Source: Pseudomonas pseudonitroreducens (GTDB lineage Bacteria > Pseudomonadota > Gammaproteobacteria > Pseudomonadales > Pseudomonadaceae). From it: a DNA stretch of 64,000 nucleotides. The position numbers were made by a program, and so were the translations under genes. Shown here piece by piece: positions 1 to 8,321 of this stretch. Location: assembly GCF_021603645.1 (NCBI RefSeq), contig NZ_BQHJ01000005.1:1-64000 (forward strand), read 5' to 3'. Position 1 is the stretch's first letter, and every line of letters begins with the position of its first letter. The notes below the pieces were generated by a model. It was given only the letters and a program-made list of their open reading frames with translations, ran no database searches and was not told where the DNA came from.

Positions 1-1700
1 GCAGCGGCCAGGATGCCGTCTGGGAGCTGCAGGCCAGCCACCAGGTCGTGCAGCAACTGGTCAGCTCCCGCGCCTACTACTCACGCGACGCCGGCGCCAA
101 CCTCGACGGCCAGGCCGACCTGACCCGTGGAGCCAGCACCACCTACGGCGAGGCCTACCACTACGCCGACGAGCCCTACCAGACCCTCGGCGATCCCCTG
201 GCGCGCGGCGATGAGGAAGGCCATGCCGAAAGCGGCGTGTTCTACGCCCAGTTGGCCCACGAGCGCTACCTCAACGACCAGCTTCGCCTGAGTGGCGCCA
301 GCAGCAGCGCCGCCCTGGCGCCCGGCCAGGTGCTCAAGGTCGAAGGTGGCGCACCGGCCGCCTTCAGCGAAGGCGCGCTGATCGTCCGCACCCATTGCAC
401 CGCCGCCCGCGACCGCAGCTTCGAAGTGCGCTTCGAAGCCATCCCCGACGGCACCATCGCCTTCCGCCCGCCAGTGCCGGCCAAACCACGCATCGCCGGC
501 ACCGTGCCCGCACGCGTCACCAGCCCGCAGCAGAACGACCCCTACAGCCACATCGATGGCGAAGGGCGCTACCGCGTCAACTTCCTCTTCGACCGCGACA
601 CCTGGCCCGCCGGCCGCGAAAGCATGTGGCTGCGCCTGGCGCGGCCCTACGCCGGCGACACCCACGGCCTGCACCTGCCACTGCTGGCCGGCACCGAAGT
701 GGCCGTGGCCTTCGAGCAGGGCGACCCCGACCGGCCGTTCATCGCCCACGCCCTGCACACCAACCTCGAACCCGATCACGTCACCATCCACAACCACAAG
801 CGCAACGTCCTGCGCACGCCGGCCAACAACAAGATTCGCCTGGACGACACCCGCGGCCAGGAACACATCAAGGTCAGCACCGAACACTCCGGCAAGAGCC
901 AGCTCAACCTCGGCCATCTCGTAGATGCCAAACGCAAGAAGCGCGGCGAAGGTTTCGAGCTGCGCACCGATGGCTGGGGTGCAGTGCGCGCGGGCAAAGG
1001 CGTGTTTATCAGCGCCGATGTACAGCCCGGCGCCAAGGGCCAGGTACTGGCGATGCAGGAGGCTGTCGCACGCCTGGAGCAGGCCGGCGATGAGATGCAG
1101 AAGCTCTCCGCCGATGCCGAAACCGCCAAGGCCGACCCGGCGCAGGTACAGAAGCAGATCGACCTGCTCAAGCAGGACCTGGAGCAACTGAAGAGCTCCG
1201 TCCTCCTGCTCAGCGCCCCCAAGGGTATTGCCCTCACCAGTGGCAACCACCTGCAACTGGCTGCCCAGCGCAACCTGATACTCAACGCCGGCAACGAGGC
1301 GGACGTCAGCGTGGTCAAGCGCCTGTTCATCGGCGTGGGCGAGGGCATGAGCCTGTTCGTGCGCAAGCTCGGCCTGAAACTCATCGCCAACCAGGGCGCG
1401 GTGCAGCTCCAGGCGCAGAACGACCGCATGGAAATACTCGCCCGCCAGGGATTGGACATCGTCAGCACCGAGGATGAAATCCACATCACCGCCAGGAAGA
1501 AGATCGTCCTCAACGCCGCCGGCACCTACATCACGATGGACAACTGCGGCATCGAGTCCGGCACCCAGGGCGACTACCTGATCAAGTCCGCGCACTTTGA
1601 TTTCCAGGGGCCGGCGAAGCAGGAAATGGCTGTTCCGGAGCTCCCACAGCTTGCTGAAAACGAGAACAGACACATGCAACTAACGCGCTATTCGGGGTGA
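1..1700 (+). CDS. vgrG: VgrG spike protein of T6SS, 5' end outside window
   Basis: The frame is open from base 3, so the gene enters from the left and only its last ~565 codons are here. VgrG trimers form the tip of the T6SS tube and carry effectors. Visible are the gp27/gp5-like core (YSHIDGEGRYRVNFLFD, then the WLRLARPYAGDTHGLHLPLL stretch typical of the gp5 OB-fold) and the DUF2345 C-terminal region with repeating hydrophobic beta motifs (GNHLQLAAQRNLILNAG, ARKKIVLNAAGTYI). A charged, probably coiled-coil insert lies between them (around QVQKQIDLLKQDLEQLK). The end carries no extra enzymatic domain, so cargo must bind non-covalently. The effector gene starts 49 bp downstream, which makes it the likely cargo. 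Which VgrG paralogue this is cannot be told. Confidence 0.95.
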   Translation, partial: SGQDAVWELQASHQVVQQLVSSRAYYSRDAGANLDGQADLTRGASTTYGEAYHYADEPYQTLGDPLARGDEEGHAESGVFYAQLAHERYLNDQLRLSGASSSAALAPGQVLKVEGGAPAAFSEGALIVRTHCTAARDRSFEVRFEAIPDGTIAFRPPVPAKPRIAGTVPARVTSPQQNDPYSHIDGEGRYRVNFLFDRDTWPAGRESMWLRLARPYAGDTHGLHLPLLAGTEVAVAFEQGDPDRPFIAHALHTNLEPDHVTIHNHKRNVLRTPANNKIRLDDTRGQEHIKVSTEHSGKSQLNLGHLVDAKRKKRGEGFELRTDGWGAVRAGKGVFISADVQPGAKGQVLAMQEAVARLEQAGDEMQKLSADAETAKADPAQVQKQIDLLKQDLEQLKSSVLLLSAPKGIALTSGNHLQLAAQRNLILNAGNEADVSVVKRLFIGVGEGMSLFVRKLGLKLIANQGAVQLQAQNDRMEILARQGLDIVSTEDEIHITARKKIVLNAAGTYITMDNCGIESGTQGDYLIKSAHFDFQGPAKQEMAVPELPQLAENENRHMQLTRYSG

Positions 1701-1749
1701 TGAGCCCTGCAAGCCAATAGCCCATCACCCCCAAGGAACGGATATCACC

Positions 1750-4527
1750 ATGCTCAACTACCTTCGCGACCTTTATGAAGGCTTGATGGACGTTTATCGC
1801 AACCAGCGCGATGGCCCTCCACAACCTCGTCCAGTTCCGGTGCTCACGCCCACGCCTTCACCACTGGCCCCAGCACCACTGGAGAAAACCCCTGTTCCGG
1901 CGACAGCACTGGCAGCGGTGAAACGTTGGCGGCATCCCTTCGGCGATAAATCCAATCCTCTGCAGCAACTCACACAGCTCGCCAACGCTGTGGCCGGCTA
2001 TTACCCCATAGGCGTGAACGGCATGTGGCATGGCGGTGTGCACTTCGACTCTGGCACCGCTGGCATTCTCAAGCAGGACCATGTTCGCTGTATCGCTGAT
2101 GGTGAGGTGGTTGCCTACCGAATTCCTGGGAAGACGCCCAAAACTACCTACTTCCCGGCACCGGGCGTCACAGTGGCGGCGCCTTTCGCCTCGGCTTTCG
2201 TACTCGTCCGCCACCGCCTGGAGGCTCCTGCACTTGAAGGCAGTACCGATAAACCGCCGAGCTTGATCTTCTTCAGCCTCTACATGCACTTGCAGGATTG
2301 GGAAAGCTACAAATCCAACACAGAGATCAAACGACCGGCGTTCTGGCCGGAAGGGTTCACCCTAAGGGTTAAGGACACCGCCAACGATACAGCGCTGGGT
2401 GCGCCCAACCAGCGCGGCCTGAACCTGCTGCACCAGCCGAGTCGCCAAGGCAAAGCAATTGGCTTTCTGCCACGGGGCGCCACGCTGGCCGTCACCGGTC
2501 AAGGCGATTACCGCAAGCTCAAGGGCAGCAAAGGTCCACAAGGGTTGCAGAGCGACGATGGCAGCCTGCGCGGTTACATCGAGTTTTCACGCTTGCAACT
2601 CTCGGCTGGCGACGTTTATAGCGTGGCTGGTGCCAGTGCTGCGCTAGACGTTCTGGCAGAGGCCGACGCAAAGAGTGAAAAGCTCTTCAAACTGCCCAAG
2701 GGCAGCGAAGTCACCATCAGCGGCGAGGGGCGCTTCCGCAAACTGGAAAGTGTTGCCCAATACGTGCAGTACGCGTCGCTGGAACGTCTGCGCAAGCCGG
2801 CAGTACAGAACCGTGTGCTGGTGCTCGAAACGCCGGCACCCATCAAGGCCGGTGAGTTGATCGGCCACCTCGGCCCCTACCAGGAAAGTAATGAAACCTC
2901 GCCGCAGGAAAAGTTGCACCTGGAGGTCTTCACTGCCGACGACATGAAGTCCTTCCTTGCTGCCAGCCGCGCCTGGGCCGCGCGTATGCCCGCCAGCGAA
3001 AAGACCTGGCTGAAGATTGCCGGCTGCGTTCCGGTGGTGACGCATCAGGACAGGTTCAGCGCCACCAATCCCCCGACGCTATTTGAACCAGGTAGTGCCA
3101 GCACGGCCGACCTGCTGGTGCCAAAAAACCTACTCGATGATTTGCCGCCAGAGAGAAAAATCCAGCTTCCGGCGGTGGATGGCCGCAACGCCATCAACTG
3201 GTATCGCCTGGACAACCTGCTCAACGATCTCGACGGAAAGTTGCTGGAAGGCTGGGTGCGCGAGGAAGTCGGTGTCACCCCTTGGGTGAATCCCTGGTCC
3301 TGGGATGGCTACGACATCATCGTCAACGACGACCCGCCCGAAAACGGCCTGGCATATGTGATGGATGCCCTGGGGCTTTCCAAGGAAGAAGATCGCGAGC
3401 GCAACCGCCCACGGATCGATGCTTCCGACAAGGGGCCGGTCAAGACTCGCCTGTACGACATCATCGACAGGGATCGCAACGACAAGGGCAGTGATGAAGG
3501 AGGGCGCAACGGCAAGATCACCGCGACAGAAATGCGAGATGCCATACGTGTTCCAGCCTACGCGCAATCCATTGCCCAACTGATCATTCACTACGAAAGC
3601 GAATGGTATTACCAACAGAGCAAATGGGATGCCCTGGATAAGGTACTGGGCCATACCACTTCAGCGCCCATGTTGAATTGGGTTGCAGAGAAAGAGCGGA
3701 TCAAGCAGTTGGGTTGGTGGGAAGAGGTAGCAACGGGGGGGATATTGCCGAAGGGAGCGAAGGTTTATCACTTGCATCCGATTAGTCTGGTCGGATGGCT
3801 GGGTTGTAAGCAGGGGAAAATTACAAGGCAGATGCTAAAGCTGGTCTTTGAAGGATTAAGGAATACCTCTGGCAAGGATGATCTTCTTCAAGGAATGGCT
3901 GATGAAATTAGTGAGAATGCAGAAGACTATAAGTTGGATACGCCGTTGCGGCTTAGCCACTTCTTTGCACAGGTAAGGGAAGAGGTGGGTGCTACTCTCG
4001 AAGTTGAAGAGCATAGCTTCATATTTAGTGTGAGTTATCTGAAGGAGAATTTTAGGTACTTTATAGATCATCCGGCGGAGGCAAGTGACTACGGATATAC
4101 AACCGTAAAGACATCACTCCCTCTAAGCAAAAAGATTGAGTTGGCGAACAGGATGTATTGCAACAAGATTGGGAATGGGGATGTTTCCTCGGGGGATGGG
4201 TGGAAGTATAGAGGTCGGGGGCTTAAGCACTTGACTGGAAAGTCTAACTATCGAGGATTCTCAGATTTTCATAAGGAGTTCTGGGGTGAGGGTGTTGATT
4301 TTTCTGCAAGTCCAGATCTCGTTCATTTGAATCCAAAGTATGCACTGCGTTCCGGAGTTTATTTCTGGATGAAAAATGAGCTGTATAAAATTGCGGATAG
4401 GGGGGCGGCTCCGGAAAATGTTAATGAAGTCACCAAGATTGTTAATAGATCCACAACAAGCTACAAGGAGAGAAGAGACCATTTTAGAAGGATATTTATA
4501 GATGAAAAAATATTTCTTGATATTTAG
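1750..4527 (+). CDS. T6SS peptidoglycan-degrading effector: M23-like, SH3-like, EF-hand, GH19 lysozyme
   Basis: This 925-aa protein follows vgrG and has no signal peptide, as expected for a VgrG-delivered toxin. A proline-rich linker (25-50) leads into an M23/LytM-like fold: WHGGVHFDSG (H94, H98, D100), SLYMHL near 175-181 and KLHLEVF near 390. The classical HxH reads YMH/KLH, so this peptidase may be inactive or serve as an adaptor. SH3-like segments (GLNLLHQPSRQGKAIGFLP; LDVLAEADAKSEKLFKLP) interrupt it. An EF-hand-like loop (DRDRNDKGSDEGGRNGKI) sits near 575-595. The C-terminus is GH19 chitinase/lysozyme-like: LSHFFAQVREEVG (~735, candidate catalytic Glu) and GDGWKYRGRGLKHLTG (~815-830). 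DNA is GC-rich up to about 3680, then clearly AT-rich through the GH19 part, which suggests toxin-domain replacement. The next gene overlaps by 26 nt. Domain calls are motif-based. Confidence 0.85.
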   Translation: MLNYLRDLYEGLMDVYRNQRDGPPQPRPVPVLTPTPSPLAPAPLEKTPVPATALAAVKRWRHPFGDKSNPLQQLTQLANAVAGYYPIGVNGMWHGGVHFDSGTAGILKQDHVRCIADGEVVAYRIPGKTPKTTYFPAPGVTVAAPFASAFVLVRHRLEAPALEGSTDKPPSLIFFSLYMHLQDWESYKSNTEIKRPAFWPEGFTLRVKDTANDTALGAPNQRGLNLLHQPSRQGKAIGFLPRGATLAVTGQGDYRKLKGSKGPQGLQSDDGSLRGYIEFSRLQLSAGDVYSVAGASAALDVLAEADAKSEKLFKLPKGSEVTISGEGRFRKLESVAQYVQYASLERLRKPAVQNRVLVLETPAPIKAGELIGHLGPYQESNETSPQEKLHLEVFTADDMKSFLAASRAWAARMPASEKTWLKIAGCVPVVTHQDRFSATNPPTLFEPGSASTADLLVPKNLLDDLPPERKIQLPAVDGRNAINWYRLDNLLNDLDGKLLEGWVREEVGVTPWVNPWSWDGYDIIVNDDPPENGLAYVMDALGLSKEEDRERNRPRIDASDKGPVKTRLYDIIDRDRNDKGSDEGGRNGKITATEMRDAIRVPAYAQSIAQLIIHYESEWYYQQSKWDALDKVLGHTTSAPMLNWVAEKERIKQLGWWEEVATGGILPKGAKVYHLHPISLVGWLGCKQGKITRQMLKLVFEGLRNTSGKDDLLQGMADEISENAEDYKLDTPLRLSHFFAQVREEVGATLEVEEHSFIFSVSYLKENFRYFIDHPAEASDYGYTTVKTSLPLSKKIELANRMYCNKIGNGDVSSGDGWKYRGRGLKHLTGKSNYRGFSDFHKEFWGEGVDFSASPDLVHLNPKYALRSGVYFWMKNELYKIADRGAAPENVNEVTKIVNRSTTSYKERRDHFRRIFIDEKIFLDI

Positions 4528-5056
4528 TTTTGTATTGTTATTTTTGCCGTTTGTGAGTGTGCGGGCAGGTGTTGATTATATTGAAATCCCACATCCGGCC
4601 GTAGTTGCAGAGTTGTATGGAAAGAAATCGCTAGTGTTCTTTGTTAGGAATAGCTATGCGCGCGAAATTAACAGGATTGACACAAATGGATTTGTTCATG
4701 ATGTTGAGATTTATAGTGTCCCGCAAAATGGTGGAGAGGTGCAGCGTGTTGGGGTTTCCCCTGAAGGAGATGTTATTTCCGTATTCTTCCTGACTGGGAG
4801 GGGGGGTAAGCTTATGTATGTGCTTACTTCTATGGATGGGGAATCTAGGGGTATTAAGGGGAGGATTTATAATGCTAATAGTTACTCTATGATTATTTCG
4901 GGTGGGCGCTTGGTCATACGTAGTTTGGCAGGAGATATTCAGTATGATGCTTTAGAGAATTGTTTTGATGGGGTTGATCTAGAGACGGGGGAGAAAAAGG
5001 AATGTCCATTTCATGATGCTAAGACTGCAAAGGAGTATATTAAGACGCTGGATTAA
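4502..5056 (+). CDS. Putative periplasmic immunity protein for the GH19 effector
   Basis: This 184-aa protein begins inside the last 26 nt of the effector gene in another frame, so the two are translationally linked. The N-terminus is a Sec signal peptide (MKKYFLIFSFVLLFLPF...VRA), placing it in the periplasm, where a peptidoglycan-cleaving effector would have to be neutralised. The body is predicted to be beta-rich, with two cysteines near the end (NCFDG, KKECPF) that could form a disulfide. I recognise no named family. The AT-rich composition matches the toxin half of the effector. The immunity role is inferred from position, export signal and overlap. Confidence 0.7.
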   Translation: MKKYFLIFSFVLLFLPFVSVRAGVDYIEIPHPAVVAELYGKKSLVFFVRNSYAREINRIDTNGFVHDVEIYSVPQNGGEVQRVGVSPEGDVISVFFLTGRGGKLMYVLTSMDGESRGIKGRIYNANSYSMIISGGRLVIRSLAGDIQYDALENCFDGVDLETGEKKECPFHDAKTAKEYIKTLD

Positions 5057-5102
5057 AATAGAGTTTTAATTGGGGTGTGCAGAAATACTGGGTTAGTGCT
5101 GA

Positions 5103-5576
5103 GCGTGGAGATGTTGGGATTCGGTGATTAGGAGTGGTTCCTCGGAGTCAACATATGGCAGGAATGTCGAGTCAAAGGCAATGGCTGCAATTTTGCGAGC
5201 CATTACAACGGATGAATTTTGTGAGCAACAGTTACTGGATTTCTCCAGACGGATGAGGCTGGTTGTCCTAGAGGCACCAGTTCCTGGCTATTCCTTTAGG
5301 GTTAAAGATTTATTTAAATCATCCTTGGGGAAGGCGACTGCACTGGATCACCATATAAATAGGCCTGGAAATATGGCGAACGATATAGCTAGTGCGTTAG
5401 ATAGATTCTTCTTGTCTAACTCTGGGGTTTCTAAAGATATCTTAATATGGGGTGAGCAGCACGACAGGTATGAGAAAGAAATTCTTGATGATTATGGAGA
5501 TGCTAGGCGGATGGCAAAAGTGAATGGTGTAAGCGTGGCTCCAGCTAGATATAGTCATCTAAAAGCACAGCTGTGA
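5103..5576 (+). pseudogene. Orphan C-terminal fragment of a second effector (probable toxin tail)
   Basis: The frame opens after a TGA at 5100, with a possible GTG start at 5124 (150 aa, no signal peptide, no convincing RBS). Just upstream, another frame encodes a short tail (KYWVSAERGDVGIR, stop at 5126), consistent with a frameshifted, decayed N-terminal part. The fragment (AILRAITTDEFCEQQ..., DHHINRPGNMANDIASALD, ILIWGEQHDRYEKEIL, then a basic end) looks like the end of a larger protein rather than a complete gene. A gene with a signal peptide follows 12 bp later, as would an immunity partner. The family is not recognised, and the toxin-tail reading is inference from context. Confidence 0.5.
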
Positions 5577-5588
5577 GGTGGGGCTGTT

Positions 5589-6146
5589 ATGAATGGATTT
5601 ATTGTGTTTTTTTTGTGTTTATCGTTTTCTGTTTTTGCAGTTGGTTCAGATACTGAAAATGTGTTGAAGGTGCAAGGTAAATAGGGCGATGTTGTGTATT
5701 CAAATAGAGACGGTGATGAGTGGAAGGAAGTGGCTATTCACCGGAAAAACGGGGTGGTGATTGACCTTTTTCAAGGTAAAAAAAATAAGGTTTTTAGTTT
5801 TGATGCTGGAAGTGAGGCTGATCTATCGAAGAGTAATTTATATTTTGTTCTGAATAGAATTGAACATGGTTATATTTCTGGAGTTGGTGAAGTGCAGCAA
5901 GACGTAGAGAGAGCGTACTGTGATTTTGTTGATATTAAGACTGGCTGTGTTTTAAGGGAGGAGACTGGAGCGTTCTGTGGTGGCTATTGGGGTGGTGTAG
6001 ATGATAGTTGGAATATAGGAGTGGATTCAATAAAGATCGATAGAAGTTTCGTTTCAAAGATGAGCGGATCGAAATTAAAGAGCTATTTTACAGGCTTCTC
6101 TGATGCGGCTAATTTGAATAGATGCCTGCCGCTAGGAAGGCATTGA
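5589..6146 (+). pseudogene. Second immunity-like gene, interrupted by an in-frame TAG
   Basis: ATG at 5589 starts a clear signal peptide (MNGFIVFFLCLSFSVFA) followed by 14 residues, then TAG at 5682-5684. The same frame continues without a break to 6146 (VVYSNRDGDEWKEVAIHRKNG...). Ignoring the stop, the product is ~185 aa, the same size and layout as the 184-aa immunity protein upstream (signal peptide, beta-rich body, Cys pair in DIKTGC / GAFCGG). The TAG is not in a homopolymer, so a sequencing slip is less likely. Without suppression only a 31-aa peptide is made. It sits directly after the orphan toxin tail, as its probable former partner. Confidence 0.65.
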
Positions 6147-6994
6147 TCGTGTTTGCCAGCTTCTCAGTAAGGACATCGCTAGCGAAGTTTTTTAAAGGCT
6201 GTTTTTTGATTTTTCTGTTTTTGGTATTGTCGTTTTTCCTAAAAGTCATGAGTTTCCCAGTTACATTGGCAGGGCAGAGCTCTGAGTTTTATAACTCCGC
6301 CGCGCAGAGTAATCTGTCTTTGACCATTAAGGTTGATGAGAGTAGATACTATCTTAGGGATGGTGATGGGTGGGCGCCAATTGAAGATGGAACTATGCCT
6401 GGAGGAAGCTCTGTCCCGGTTTTGTTTTTTAATGGGAGGGCGGGTGAGGAATATGTTTTTCTGAAACTGTAAGAGGGGCGCGCCGAAGGCTATTATTCTT
6501 TACACTTTATACATCTAATAGATGGAAAGATAAAAGCGTCCAAGGCTCCAGGTGTTTTTGGAGCGCCCATGTTGGACAGGGACGGATTTTTGGTAAGTAC
6601 TACTCATGACGGTCCGTTCGCCAAAATAGAGAAGTACTCGATAGGTGAAGGGCTGCGAAAAGTTCAATCTATAATGCCGATAGACTCAGATTTGGAGAAG
6701 GTTTCTTCTTATGGCGATCAGGGGATGGTCACAACTCGAGTTGTATTTCTCGGGACCGATGTAGAAGCTTGTATGGTCGTTGTGGCTGAAAATGCTCACA
6801 TTTCAAAGGGGCCCAGAGCCGATGGAAGGGTTAAACCCTACTTGATAAAAGGAGATATTGTGGTAGTTCTAGATGTTTCAGATGATAAACTTTGGATGAA
6901 TACTCAGTATGGTGAGCAAGGGTTGATTAGAGGGTGGGTTCCAGCGAACACGGTAAGGGTCGGGGATATTCGAGCTTGCAAGGGTAAAAGTTAG
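6122..6994 (+). pseudogene. Third immunity-like gene, interrupted by an in-frame TAA
   Basis: A frame from ATG 6122 encodes a hydrophobic export/anchor segment (FFKGCFLIFLFLVLSFFLKVM) and a soluble body, then stops at TAA 6470-6472 (after VFLKL). The same frame resumes at 6473 (EGRAEGYYSLHFIHLIDG...) and stays open to 6994, so one codon separates two halves of a ~290-aa protein. The C-terminal half ends in an SH3-like stretch (RVKPYLIKGDIVVVL ... RGWVPANTVRVGD), a fold that suits binding to or near cell-wall enzymes. It overlaps the preceding broken gene by 25 nt. This is probably a decayed periplasmic immunity gene; its function is inferred. Confidence 0.6.
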
Positions 6995-7000
6995 TGGGAA

Positions 7001-7076
7001 AAGTGGTTTTATTTTTCCTGCTCTAAAACTATGTGTGCAATTCAGGATTAGAGTGCCTAAAATAAATCTTTCTCTT
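7001..7076 (+). repeat. Direct repeat DR-1 (copy 1 of 2) in the immunity region
   Basis: About 76 bp starting AAGTGG and containing TTATTTTTCCTGCTCTAAA and AGAGTGCCTAAAATAAATC. A near-identical copy lies at 7851-7927 in the same orientation. Each copy follows the 3' end of a broken gene, and together they bracket the frameshifted membrane gene. This suggests a cassette boundary duplicated with an immunity gene, or a site for homologous exchange. Confidence 0.8.
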
Positions 7077-7104
7077 TTTCTCTCTTCAGAAATGGAGTCT
7101 CCCG

Positions 7105-7778
7105 ATGGAACAAATAAATATCACTAAGTGGACAGGTAGGGCATTGCAGTCCATGGGCGTGTTGTTTGCCGTTGCATGGCCAGTGCTGTATTTGAATGGT
7201 AGAGCATTTCATGATGCTTACTTAAGTTACTTGCAGATGGATCCTTCCATGTTTCCTCAGGATGTGGCGGATACTTTGATTAATTCAGTAGCAGCATGGA
7301 TGCATGTGTCCAGTGGTCTGATTTCGACGGTAGGCTTGAAGTTTGCTTTCGTTGTTCTTCTTGCGACGGCTTATGTGGCGGGGAGCGGCGTTCTGCTTTT
7401 TTTCTTGATAAATACAACGCAAGCCTTGATAGGCCTGCGCCGCAACCGTTTACCAAGCGAGCTAAGAAGCTTGCGATCATGTCCATGGCTGTTCCTGTTG
7501 GTGCGATGACTATATTGGGTTTTGCGTTGGGCGTGATGATGACATTGCATTTCCTTGTTTCGCCTTTTTACGCGGCCGGGAAGAAGGCGGCGGCTGATAG
7601 TGTGATATCGGGCTTCAGTCAGTCGCCTGTTGTAACGCTTGCCGAGCCTGGTAAGGCTGCCCGGAGTTACAGGTTGATAATGTGTTCTTCGCTGTTTTGT
7701 GCCCTGTATTCAGATGGGAATGTTATAGCGGTTCCGGTTTCGGCTATCACTTGGGTAGCCAGTGAACTACCGAAATAG
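7105..7778 (+). pseudogene. Frameshifted multi-TM immunity-like membrane protein
   Basis: The first frame (7105, MEQINITKWTGRALQSMGVLFAVAWPVLYLNG...) encodes two hydrophobic segments and reaches IGLRRNR, then runs into a nonsense tail ending at 7509. From about 7446-7455 the neighbouring frame continues sensibly (FTKRAKKLAIMSMAVPVGAMTILGFALG..., ending SELPK at 7778). Restoring one missing base near 7450 gives a ~224-aa protein with about three TM helices and a soluble C-terminal domain. Multi-TM proteins beside vgrG loci are often immunity proteins for inner-membrane or periplasmic toxins. No matching toxin is left here. Direct repeats bracket the gene. Confidence 0.65.
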
Positions 7779-7850
7779 CCATAGCCCATCATGCTCCATG
7801 AGGTTTGAATTGACCTCCTTTAGGCGTTGTCGTAACGACTTGGGATACAA

Positions 7851-7927
7851 AAGTGGCAGATTTATTTTTCCTGCTCTAAAGCTATATGTGGGGTCAGGAT
7901 TAGAGTGCCTAAAATAAATCTTTCCCC
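7851..7927 (+). repeat. Direct repeat DR-1 (copy 2 of 2)
   Basis: Second copy of the 76-bp repeat at 7001-7076, with about a dozen differences. It is followed by CCCCTTTTGGGGGG (7924-7937), a small hairpin that could end transcription before the PAAR gene. The rest of the 283-bp gap 7779-8061 shows no gene; the T-rich end (7990-8060) may hold the PAAR promoter. Confidence 0.75.
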
Positions 7928-8061
7928 TTTTGGGGGGCTTTTGGTGGTCGGAATGGTTAGATGCACCAAGGTTGTTTGTCGGGGAATAAGTTCGTCTCTC
8001 TTTTAACTTGTTGTTTTCCTGTTTCGTATACCTGTTTATTTTCGACAAAGGGAATATTTCA

Positions 8062-8319
8062 ATGAAAGGCATCATCCGCATCGGCGACAAAACCACCAGC
8101 GGCGGCAGCGTGCTGACTGGCTCCCCCAATAGAAAATTCCACGGCATCGGCGTGGCCCGTGTGGGCGATCAGGTGAGTTGCCCGGCCCATGGCCCGACTG
8201 TGGTGAGCGAAGGGCACCCGACCTTCAGGGACAACGGAGTGCCCATTGCCTTCCAGGGCCATCGTTGCGCCTGCGGTTGTGCGTTGATCACGTCACTGCC
8301 CGAAGCAACCGCGAGCTGA
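8062..8319 (+). CDS. PAAR-domain T6SS spike-tip protein
   Basis: This 85-aa protein consists of a PAAR motif only: GDKTTSGGSVLTGS near the N-terminus, ARVGDQVSCPAHG, then GHRCACGCALI. PAAR proteins form the zinc-binding cone on top of the VgrG trimer and sharpen or load the T6SS tip; the Cys/His residues (CPAH, H, C) fit the zinc site. A purine-rich RBS (AAAGGGA, 8047-8053) precedes ATG 8062, and an upstream ATG at 8008 has none. The GC-rich composition resumes here after the AT-rich immunity stretch. It lies 2 bp before the next gene, in one unit with the TssM-like gene. Confidence 0.93.
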   Translation: MKGIIRIGDKTTSGGSVLTGSPNRKFHGIGVARVGDQVSCPAHGPTVVSEGHPTFRDNGVPIAFQGHRCACGCALITSLPEATAS

Positions 8320-8321
8320 GC

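Noticed and set aside
5682-6472. TAG and TAA as recoded sense codons (pyrrolysine-like or programmed readthrough)
   Set aside because: No recoding element or suppressor system visible, two different stop codons, and a neighbouring frameshift point to decay; kept only as a test in the findings.
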